In this document: positions 57,746-64,000 of the stretch, piece by piece
Layout: every line of letters begins with the position of its first letter
Position numbering within the stretch: the stretch's first letter is position 1
Source of the DNA: Geodermatophilus poikilotrophus
GTDB lineage: Bacteria > Actinomycetota > Actinomycetes > Mycobacteriales > Geodermatophilaceae
Reading direction: 5' to 3'
Length of the DNA: 64,000 nt
Assembly: GCF_900111455.1 (NCBI RefSeq)
Contig: NZ_FOIE01000010.1
Span: 117,166-181,165, forward strand
Position numbers and translations under genes: made by a program
Notes under the pieces: generated by a model
Told to the model about the DNA's origin: nothing
The model's input: only the letters and a program-made list of their open reading frames with translations
Databases searched by the model: none

Positions 57746-58254
57746 CGGGTGCCGGCGTAGCGGATGACCCGGCCGGCGCCGAGGGAGCGGGCGCTCTGCA
57801 GGGACAGGGCGGCGCGGCGCATGGTCTCGTTGGCGCTGGCGCCCTCCTCGAGCGCGGCGACGCCGGCGCAGGCGCCGAGGCCCGGGATGGCCAGCTCGGT
57901 GATCGCGGTGGCGAGGCGGGTGGCGGCGGCCTCGGCGTCCGTGGCGCTGCCGCTGACGAGGACGGCGAACTCGTCGGGGCCCGAGCGGCCCAGCCAGTCG
58001 TCGCCGCGCAGCGAGCGCGCCACGACCGAGGTGGCGGCCGCGAGGCTGCTGACGGCGGTCGGCCGGGTGTCGTCGCGCCGGAGCAGGCCCAGGACGATCA
58101 GCGCGCCGGGGACGCCGGGGACGGCGGCCAGGCGCTCGGCGAGGTGGGCCGAGACCGAGTTGGGCCCCGGCAGCAGGCTGGTGACGTCGTCCTCCGGTGG
58201 GAGGAGCGCGGAGACCGGCAGCGAGACGGAGAGCGGGTTGCGGGCGATGGACAT
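57742..58254 (-). CDS. Degenerate GGDEF-domain protein
   Basis: A 170-residue protein that keeps the GGDEF fold (RPTAVSSLAAATSVVARSLR, LGRSGPDEFAVLVSGSATDA, LGACAGVAALEEGASANETM). The active-site motif is SGPDEF in place of GGDEF: the first glycine is Ser and the second is followed by Pro. The metal-binding D-x-D stretch (F-K-x-I-N-D) is missing. It probably lacks cyclase activity and could bind GTP or c-di-GMP. ATG 58254 was chosen by family length. It lies near the exopolysaccharide operon. Confidence 0.75.
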   Translation of the reverse strand: MSIARNPLSVSLPVSALLPPEDDVTSLLPGPNSVSAHLAERLAAVPGVPGALIVLGLLRRDDTRPTAVSSLAAATSVVARSLRGDDWLGRSGPDEFAVLVSGSATDAEAAATRLATAITELAIPGLGACAGVAALEEGASANETMRRAALSLQSARSLGAGRVIRYAGTR

Positions 58255-58490
58255 GACGTCCCCATCGGTACCGGTGTCGTTCCGCTGGAGGGGATCCCAC
58301 CCGGAGGGGTGGGGCGGCGGCCGGCCATGACCTGGGGGACGACCCCGTCGCCGGCCGGTACCGGGACCCGGTCGGGCGACACGCCCGGGCCCGGGGTGGG
58401 CACGGGCGGTCAGCACACGCTGGTCCGGCGCCCCTCGGCGCGGACCGGACGGTTCCGTCACCGCGCCGCCGCCCGTAGCGTCCGACGGCC

Positions 58491-59573
58491 ATGGGCGTGC
58501 ACCGGCCGCGCCGAGGGGGTGGACGCGTGCGGAGATCCGACCCGGCCGGGGTGGACGCTGGGCGGCTCCGCGACATGCCGGTGCTGGTCACCGGGGGCAC
58601 CGGCTTCCTGGGCGCGTCCGTGGTGCTGCGGCTGCTGAGCGCCGGGTGCCGCGTCGTCGTCGTCGGGCCGGACCCGGGGTGGCGGGAGCCGGTGCGGCGG
58701 GCGATCCGCGAGGGCGTCGTCGAGCTGGTGCAGGAGCCGGAGTGGTGGCGGCCGGAGGCCGCCCGGCGGGTGGCGCGCCGGGCGGCGGGGGCCGAGCAGC
58801 TGGTGCACCTGGCGTCGGCGCCGGTGCCGGCAGGGGAGCGGACGGCGACCGGTGCGGCGCGGGACGCCGTGGCGGTCGACGTGGCCGGCACCCTGGAGCT
58901 GCTGGCGGCGCTCGGCGACGGGCTGGGCCACGTCGTCCTCGGCAGCTCGGTGGAGGTCTACGGGCGGGCGCCGGTCACCCCGGTGGACGAGTCGATGCGG
59001 CCGACGCCGGCGGACTCCGTGGCGGCGGCGCGGCTGGCGTTGGAGGACCAGCTGCGGATCGTCGCCGCGGCGGGCGGGCCGGAGGCCACGGTGCTGCGCT
59101 TCACGACGCTCTACGGGCCCGGGGAGACCATGCCGTGGGCGGTGCCGACGTTCATCCAGGCCGGGCTGGCCGGGCACCCCGCGACGATCGCCGGGGACGG
59201 CCAGGAGCTGCGCGACTACCTGCACGTGGAGGACGCCGCGGACCTGGTTCTGCGCGCGGTGGCCCGGCCGCCCGCGGTGTCCTCGGCCGGCGAGCGGTTC
59301 CGGCTGGTCAACGCCGGAAGCGGGACGGCGGAGCGCACGGTGACGCTGGCGCAGCGGGTGCGGCGGGCCGTGGCCGAGCAGCGTGGCGAGCTGCCCCCGC
59401 CGCCGCGGCACGTGGGGGAGCGGCGAGCCGGTGGCGTGGTGTGCCGGACCGAGCGGGCGCGCGAGCTGCTGGGGTTCCGCCCGACCGTCGACCTGGACCG
59501 GGGGCTGGCGGAGGAGGTGGCCTGGTTCGCCCGCCTGGCGGAGTCACGGCCCGACCGGGGCGCCGCCGGGTGA
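58491..59573 (+). CDS. NAD-dependent epimerase/dehydratase-family (extended SDR) protein lacking the Tyr/Lys pair
   Basis: A 360-residue Rossmann protein. TGGTGFLGASVVLRLL is the nucleotide-binding loop, GHVVLGSSVEVYGRA the serine region and LRFTTLYGPGETMPWAVP the substrate loop. The catalytic Y-x3-K is replaced: the equivalent segment reads DSVAAARLALEDQL, with Val for Tyr and Arg for Lys. It therefore cannot be a standard epimerase and may act as a binding protein or use other residues. ATG 58491 starts with a low-complexity leader; ATG 58575 (MPVLVTGG) is an alternative. Confidence 0.82.
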   Translation: MGVHRPRRGGGRVRRSDPAGVDAGRLRDMPVLVTGGTGFLGASVVLRLLSAGCRVVVVGPDPGWREPVRRAIREGVVELVQEPEWWRPEAARRVARRAAGAEQLVHLASAPVPAGERTATGAARDAVAVDVAGTLELLAALGDGLGHVVLGSSVEVYGRAPVTPVDESMRPTPADSVAAARLALEDQLRIVAAAGGPEATVLRFTTLYGPGETMPWAVPTFIQAGLAGHPATIAGDGQELRDYLHVEDAADLVLRAVARPPAVSSAGERFRLVNAGSGTAERTVTLAQRVRRAVAEQRGELPPPPRHVGERRAGGVVCRTERARELLGFRPTVDLDRGLAEEVAWFARLAESRPDRGAAG

Positions 59574-59685
59574 CGCTCCGGCGCGAAGGACCCGGCACTC
59601 CCGTGGGAGTGCGTGACGGGGACCCGCGTGCTGGGACACGGCGGGCGTTCGGGGCGCCCGGTGGCCCGATCGGCGTCCCCGGGGG

Positions 59686-59904
59686 TCAGCGGGGCGAGCG
59701 CCGCTCCGTCCGCAGCATCCTGACCTCGCACAGGATCGCGGCCGCCCAGGCGAGGACGACGAGGACGTCGCCCAGGTGGACGCCGTGCTCGTCGCCGAAC
59801 TCCAGGAGCACCGGCCCCTCGCTGACGTAGTGCCCGGTCAGCAGCAGGACGGCGAAGAGCGAGAGGATCGCCGCGACGACGGCTGCGGGTAGTGAGCGGG
59901 GCAC
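59686..59904 (-). CDS. Small membrane protein, 72 residues
   Basis: From GTG 59904. Two hydrophobic segments (AAVVAAILSLFAVLLLTGHY and GDVLVVLAWAAAILCEVRML) enclose an acidic loop (LEFGDEHGVHLGD). A longer frame to 59964 is open, but the extra residues have no coding character. No known family. Confidence 0.6.
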   Translation of the reverse strand: MPRSLPAAVVAAILSLFAVLLLTGHYVSEGPVLLEFGDEHGVHLGDVLVVLAWAAAILCEVRMLRTERRSPR

Positions 59905-60289
59905 GGCTCGACGGTAGCCGGACAACGGCGGCACCGAACGCAGCAGAGCGGCGGCGCCGGTCACCGCGCTCGTCCGTACCGCCTGGTCGAGGCCGGTCGG
60001 CCGGCGACCGGGCCCGGTACGCGGGCACGCCGGCGCCCACCCCGTCCGGCTCCGTGTCCTCGGTCACGACGGTCCTCCCGGCGACGACGCAGCCGGGCGC
60101 GCTGGTGACCTCCCCGGCACGGGACGACGGCCCGGGGCAGGGGAGCGCACCGCGAGCCACTCCGCGTCGGCGCGTCGGGCGGCGGGTCGAGGGCGTGCGA
60201 CCTGCCGGCGTGTCACCGACCTCCTAAGCTCGGCCCACCTCGTCTTCCCCACGGGGCGTCCTGTCGTCGATGCGTGTTGTGGAGCGTGG
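59905..60289. other. Gene-free region before the PP2C gene
   Basis: GC-rich, no coding frame with a ribosome-binding site. Presumably contains the PP2C promoter and the promoter for the minus-strand small membrane gene. Confidence 0.4.
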
Positions 60290-61027
60290 ATGCCGCCGGT
60301 CGAGCTGACGTGGGGAGCGGCGACAGCCGTGGGCCAGCGGGAGGACAACCAGGACAGGTACCTGGCTGCTCCCCCGGTGTTCGCGGTCGCCGACGGCATG
60401 GGGGGTCACGTCGGTGGTGCTGCCGCTGCGGAGGCGGTGGTCGAGGCGCTGCGCTCGCTGACCGGGTCCGGGACGACGACCGTCGCAGCGATCCGGCTGG
60501 CGCTGCAGCGGGCCGACGGCGAGATCCGCGCGTTCCACGGCCCGGACAAGGCCGGTGCCGGGACGACGGTCGCCGGTGTCGCGCTGGTCGACGAGGGCGA
60601 GGGGCCGCAGTGGGCGGTCTTCCACGTCGGGGACTCCCGGGTCTACCGCTGGCACGAGGGCTGCCTCGAGCTCTGCACCAAGGACCACTCGGTGGTGCAG
60701 GAGCTGATCGACGCGGGCTACATCTCCGACGAGAGCGCCGGCACGCACCCGCAGCGGCACATCATCACCCGTGCGCTGGGTGTCGGTCCGCGTCCCGAGG
60801 CGGACGTCGTCCTGTCACCGGTGGTGCCGGGGGAGCGTTACCTGGCCTGCTCGGACGGGTTGACCGGCGAGCTGGACGACGGACGGATCGGGCTCCTGGT
60901 GGGCGGTGAGGTCGATCAGGCCGCCACCAGGCTCGCGGCCGAGGCCGAGAACGTCGGTGCGCGTGACAACGTGACCGTCGTCGTGGTCGAGGCCGGCCCG
61001 GGAGCTGCTGCTGGGGTCGTGGGGTGA
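60290..61027 (+). CDS. PP2C-family serine/threonine phosphatase
   Basis: A 245-residue PPM phosphatase. Metal-coordinating residues visible: Asp in REDNQDR, VADGMGGHVGG, the FHVGDSRVYR motif, CSDGLTGEL and the C-terminal GARDNVTVVVV. These are the five PPM motifs in order. It is cytosolic, without a membrane segment, so shorter than PstP-type receptors. It probably opposes a Ser/Thr kinase encoded elsewhere. ATG 60290 gives the family N-terminus. Confidence 0.95.
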   Translation: MPPVELTWGAATAVGQREDNQDRYLAAPPVFAVADGMGGHVGGAAAAEAVVEALRSLTGSGTTTVAAIRLALQRADGEIRAFHGPDKAGAGTTVAGVALVDEGEGPQWAVFHVGDSRVYRWHEGCLELCTKDHSVVQELIDAGYISDESAGTHPQRHIITRALGVGPRPEADVVLSPVVPGERYLACSDGLTGELDDGRIGLLVGGEVDQAATRLAAEAENVGARDNVTVVVVEAGPGAAAGVVG

Positions 61028-61117
61028 GGTCACCGGGCTCGGCGGCGCCCATGTCCGGCGCCGCTGCGTCTGGTCCGCCCGACCCGCCGGGTCCGCCCGG
61101 ACGAGCGGACGCCTGGC

Positions 61118-62185
61118 TCAGCGCGGGACGTCGGGCAGCGCCTGGGAGCTGAACTCCTCGGCGTTCTGCGACAGCGAGTCCGTCTGCAGGTAGCCCCACA
61201 TCCGCTCGCCGGCGACCCCGTCGAGGTAGACGACGCTCGCCGCGCCCTCGGTGCCCGTCCCCAGCACCGGCGCGGTGAAGAAGTCGACGTCGTCGGGCGT
61301 CAGCCCGCGCAGCGAGTACGCGAGGGAGAGCAGCTCGGCGGTGCCCAGTTGCTCGTCGACCGCGACGGCGCTGGTCACGGCCAGCAGTGCGGCGTCGAGC
61401 CGGCCCGGGTCGGTGAAGGTGTCGGAGCTGAACAGCTGGCCGAACACCGCCTGCAGGTACTGCTGCTGCCGGCGCACGCGGTCGAAGTCGCCACCGGGCA
61501 GGCCGTAGCGCTGACCGAGGTACCAGCGCGCCTGGTCGCCGTCCAGGTGGTTGACGCCGGCGGGGAAGGTGTACGGCCCGTTGCTGGTGGTCTCCGCGAC
61601 GACGACGTCCACCCCGCCCAGGTCGTCGGTGACCTGGACGAGCCCCTCGAAGTCGATCGCGACGTAGTGGTCGATGCGCACGTCGGTGAGCTGCTCGACG
61701 GTCCGGACGAGCAGCGTCGGCCCGCCGTAGGCGTACGCCGCGTTGATCTTGTCCGTGCCGTGGCCGGGGATGTCAACCCACGAGTCCCGCGGTACGGAGA
61801 TCAGCTGGGCGTGCCGCCGGTCGGCGGAGATCCGGGCGATCATGATGGCGTCCGAGCGGCCCCCGGCGGCGATGCCCTCGTCGGCGGTCGCGCGGGTGTC
61901 CGACCCGACGAGCAGGAAGGTCACCGGTTCCCCGCCGGTCTGCTGTGCCGGGGTCGCCGGTGCGGGACGGGCGGTCCCGTCGAGCTGCGCGAAGACGTCG
62001 GAGACCCGGGCGACATTGCCGGCGTAGCGGTCGGTGAGGAACCACAGGCTGCCGCCCACGACCAGGGCCAGGACGACGCCCAGGACGCCGAGGCTGATCA
62101 CCACCCGCCGGAGGGTGCGTCGACGCGACGGCGTCGGCGCGGTGCCGTCGTGTTCCGGTCGTGCGATTTCGGTCGCGCTGCTCAT
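61118..62185 (-). CDS. LytR-CpsA-Psr (LCP) family cell-wall ligase
   Basis: A 355-residue membrane-anchored protein that in this family transfers lipid-linked wall polymers (arabinogalactan, teichoic acid or capsule) to peptidoglycan. One N-terminal helix (VVISLGVLGVVLALVVGGSL) is followed by the LCP domain: LLVGSDTRATADEG, GRSDAIMIARIS, ISVPRDSWVDIPG, KINAAYAYGG and the substrate-binding RVRRQQQYLQAVF. All arginines expected to bind the pyrophosphate are present. ATG 62185 preferred; GTG 62200 is an alternative. Confidence 0.93.
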   Translation of the reverse strand: MSSATEIARPEHDGTAPTPSRRRTLRRVVISLGVLGVVLALVVGGSLWFLTDRYAGNVARVSDVFAQLDGTARPAPATPAQQTGGEPVTFLLVGSDTRATADEGIAAGGRSDAIMIARISADRRHAQLISVPRDSWVDIPGHGTDKINAAYAYGGPTLLVRTVEQLTDVRIDHYVAIDFEGLVQVTDDLGGVDVVVAETTSNGPYTFPAGVNHLDGDQARWYLGQRYGLPGGDFDRVRRQQQYLQAVFGQLFSSDTFTDPGRLDAALLAVTSAVAVDEQLGTAELLSLAYSLRGLTPDDVDFFTAPVLGTGTEGAASVVYLDGVAGERMWGYLQTDSLSQNAEEFSSQALPDVPR

Positions 62186-62330
62186 GAGGTCCCCGTCCAC
62201 CTGGTCGGAGACCGACGGTACGAACGGCGACGCGACCGGTCAGCCCGTCACCACTCGTCGGGGTGAGGCGGTGAGACGTCGGCGCGGGCACCGAGCGGCG
62301 CGGCGCTGCCGGCACCGGCGACCCGCACGC

Positions 62331-62438
62331 CTACCCGAACTCGTGCTGGTCAGCGTGGTCGATGGTCCGACCCAGCAGGACGGCGGCGGGGACGGCGAGC
62401 AGCAGCCAGAGCACCAAGGCCGCCCACACCCAGCCCAC
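62331..62438 (-). CDS. Very small membrane protein, 35 residues
   Basis: GTG 62438 has GAGGAGG (62444-62450) 5 nt upstream and the product is GWVWAALVLWLLLAVPAAVL followed by LGRTIDHADQHEFG, a single transmembrane helix with a charged tail. Composition and ribosome-binding site make it a plausible small membrane protein, though it is too short for certainty. It ends in TAG. Confidence 0.45.
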   Translation of the reverse strand: MGWVWAALVLWLLLAVPAAVLLGRTIDHADQHEFG

Positions 62439-62690
62439 CAGCACCTCCTCGTCCCCGTGCGCACCGCCGAGCCGAGTAGATCGCAGATGGCGGCCGCCTG
62501 GAACCCCCCGAGTGCGGGAGGACCGTGATCGTGACCTCCGAGAGGAGCGGTCGGGCGGACTGCTGCTCGTGTCGCCGTCTCCGGTGGTCCGCCGCTCCGA
62601 GCGGCCCGCTCACCGGGCGCTGCGCCACCCGTCATGGTGCACTTCAGTTCTTGAGTGGTTGGGGGGCTCGACAGGGAGGGCGCGACGGGC

Positions 62691-64000
62691 ATGCGGATCT
62701 CGGTCATCGGCTGTGGCTACCTCGGCGCCGTCCACGCGGCCGCGATGGCCGAGCTGGGCCACGACGTGGTCGGGATCGACGTCGACGAGAGGAAGATCGC
62801 CGCCCTGTGCGAGGGCCGCGCCCCCTTCTACGAGCCGGACTTCGGCGAGCTGCTCCAGCGCTCCCTCGCTTCGGGCCGCCTCGGCTTCAGCACGGACGTC
62901 GCCGACGCCGCCGGGGCCCGTGTGCACTTCGTCTGCGTCGGGACGCCGCAGAAGCACGGCGAGTACGCCGCCGACCTCCACTTCGTCCGAGCGGCGGCCG
63001 AGTCGCTGCTGCAGGTCCTCGAGCCGGGCGAGGTGGTCGTCGGGAAGTCGACCGTCCCGGTGGGCACGGCGGCGGAGCTCGCGCGCATGTTCGGCGACAA
63101 GGTGCCGGGCGCGCTGCTGGCCTGGAACCCGGAGTTCCTCCGCGAGGGGTTCGCCGTCCGCGACACGCTGCACCCCGACCGGCTGGTCTACGGCGTTCCC
63201 GACGGGCCGGACGCCGACACGATCGTCGCCGTCCTCGACGAGGTGTACGCGCCGATCGTGGCCCGCGGCACCCCGAAGGTGGTCACCGACCACGCCACCG
63301 CGGAGATGGTCAAGACCGCGGCCAACTCCTTCCTGGCCACCAAGATCTCCTTCATCAACGCGATGGCCGAGCTGTGCGAGGCCACCGGCGCCGACGTCAA
63401 GCAGCTGGCCGACGCCATCGGCTACGACGACCGGATCGGGCGCAAGTTCCTCAACGCCGGCCTCGGCTTCGGCGGCGGCTGCCTGCCCAAGGACATCCGC
63501 GCCTTCATGGCCCGCGCCGGCGAGCTGGGCGCGGACCAGGCGCTGACGTTCCTGCGCGAGGTCGACAACATCAACATGCGCCGCCGCATCCGGATGGTGG
63601 AACTGGCCCGCGAGGTCTGCGACGGCTCGCTGCTGGGCAAGCACATCGCCGTGCTCGGCGCGGCGTTCAAGCCCGACTCCGACGACATCCGCGACTCCCC
63701 GGCGCTCAACGTCGCCGCCCAGCTGCAACTGCAGGGCGCGGTGGTGTGCGTCACCGATCCGGCCGCGATCGACAACGCCCGCCGGTCCTGGCCGCAGCTG
63801 GACTACGCGCCCACCCCCGAGCAGGCCGCGCACCGGGCCGACGCGGTGCTGGTGCTCACCGAGTGGCGGCAGTACCGCGACCTGGACCCGGTCGCCTTCG
63901 GGCAGGTCGTGGCCGGCAAGCGGGTCCTCGACGGCCGCAACGCCCTGGACCGGGAGGCCTGGACCGCCGCCGGCTGGACCTACCGCGCCCTCGGCCGACG
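62691..64000 (+). CDS. UDP-glucose 6-dehydrogenase (3' end beyond window)
   Basis: NAD-dependent enzyme converting UDP-glucose to UDP-glucuronate. It begins at ATG 62691 with AGGGAGGG upstream and is open to the window edge (436 codons). Visible: VIGCGYLGAVHAAAMAELG (NAD site), FVCVGTPQ, WNPEFLREGFAV, KTAANSFLATKISFINAMAE and FGGGCLPKDIRAF with the catalytic Cys of the G-G-x-C-L-P-K-D loop. The C-terminal domain has VLGAAFKPDSDDIRDSPAL. UDP-glucuronate feeds exopolysaccharide or xylose synthesis. It could serve the 51447-56628 locus, but no synteny shows this. Confidence 0.95.
   Translation, partial: MRISVIGCGYLGAVHAAAMAELGHDVVGIDVDERKIAALCEGRAPFYEPDFGELLQRSLASGRLGFSTDVADAAGARVHFVCVGTPQKHGEYAADLHFVRAAAESLLQVLEPGEVVVGKSTVPVGTAAELARMFGDKVPGALLAWNPEFLREGFAVRDTLHPDRLVYGVPDGPDADTIVAVLDEVYAPIVARGTPKVVTDHATAEMVKTAANSFLATKISFINAMAELCEATGADVKQLADAIGYDDRIGRKFLNAGLGFGGGCLPKDIRAFMARAGELGADQALTFLREVDNINMRRRIRMVELAREVCDGSLLGKHIAVLGAAFKPDSDDIRDSPALNVAAQLQLQGAVVCVTDPAAIDNARRSWPQLDYAPTPEQAAHRADAVLVLTEWRQYRDLDPVAFGQVVAGKRVLDGRNALDREAWTAAGWTYRALGR

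Noticed and set aside
1..64000. CRISPR arrays, rRNA genes or riboswitches
   Set aside because: No regularly spaced repeat-spacer arrays, no rRNA-like segments and no recognisable riboswitch core were seen. The repeats found are terminal att copies, palindromes or short tandem units.

Overview
The window is chromosomal DNA from a very GC-rich actinobacterium. GTG starts are frequent, 4-base ATGA/GTGA gene overlaps are common, an F420-type oxidoreductase and a PPOX/F420-family protein are present, and two glucosyl-3-phosphoglycerate synthases and a MenB sit on the chromosome. Gene content, and above all a formate dehydrogenase whose selenocysteine position is an in-frame UAG, point to Geodermatophilaceae (Blastococcus, Geodermatophilus or Modestobacter).

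Layout. 1-4261: end of a substrate-binding protein and a full dipeptide/oligopeptide ABC transporter (two permeases, two ATPases). 4376-8409: GNAT, PPOX/F420 protein, LLM-class F420 oxidoreductase, methyltransferase and two unknown genes. 8476-10073: arsenic locus with arsR, a 59-codon ORF and arsC coupled by ATGA overlaps on the minus strand, and an ArsI/CadI-type gene divergent from them across a pair of ArsR-type operators. 10386-10472: tRNA-Ser(UGA).

10418-28900: an 18.4-kb integrative element in that tRNA gene. It is bounded by a 56-bp direct repeat of the tRNA 3' half and carries a tyrosine integrase next to the tRNA, an Xis-like HTH protein, a second HTH protein and a MobF relaxase-helicase, but no type IV secretion genes, so it looks mobilisable rather than self-transmissible. 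Its cargo looks defensive: a 1596-residue STAND NTPase with a PD-(D/E)xK-like N-terminus (Avs-like), an unrecognised 445-residue protein converging on it, and an AbiEi/AbiEii-like toxin-antitoxin pair with a perfect 14-bp inverted-repeat operator. A DUF2188 protein and a winged-helix (possible Rep) gene follow. Gene fragments litter the right end.

28909-45443: housekeeping and accessory chromosome. Two STAS proteins, a membrane diguanylate cyclase, a geranylgeranyl-reductase-like flavoprotein (possibly MenJ-like), LOG, NUDIX, an EEP-family phosphatase/nuclease, MenB, two TetR regulators, a Gfo/Idh oxidoreductase, a GT4 plus gpgS pair with a second gpgS paralogue, and a three-gene operon (MBL hydrolase, DedA, large membrane phosphodiesterase).

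45772-51272: formate dehydrogenase operon fdhA-fdhB-nrfD-like. fdhA is continuous across UAG at 46330-46332, exactly where FdhA enzymes carry Sec or Cys, and a SECIS-like hairpin with a GGUCU loop starts 11 nt downstream. fdhB in the same operon ends at a normal UAG, so decoding must depend on context. This is the most important observation in the window.

51447-56628: a minus-strand exopolysaccharide operon in translation order: small membrane protein, processive GT2 synthase, polysaccharide deacetylase, GH10 lipoprotein. It resembles a PNAG-type locus with a GH10 enzyme in place of the usual hydrolase. 57433-64000: small membrane proteins, a degenerate GGDEF protein, an SDR without its catalytic Tyr/Lys, a PP2C phosphatase, an LCP-family cell-wall ligase and a UDP-glucose dehydrogenase cut by the window end.
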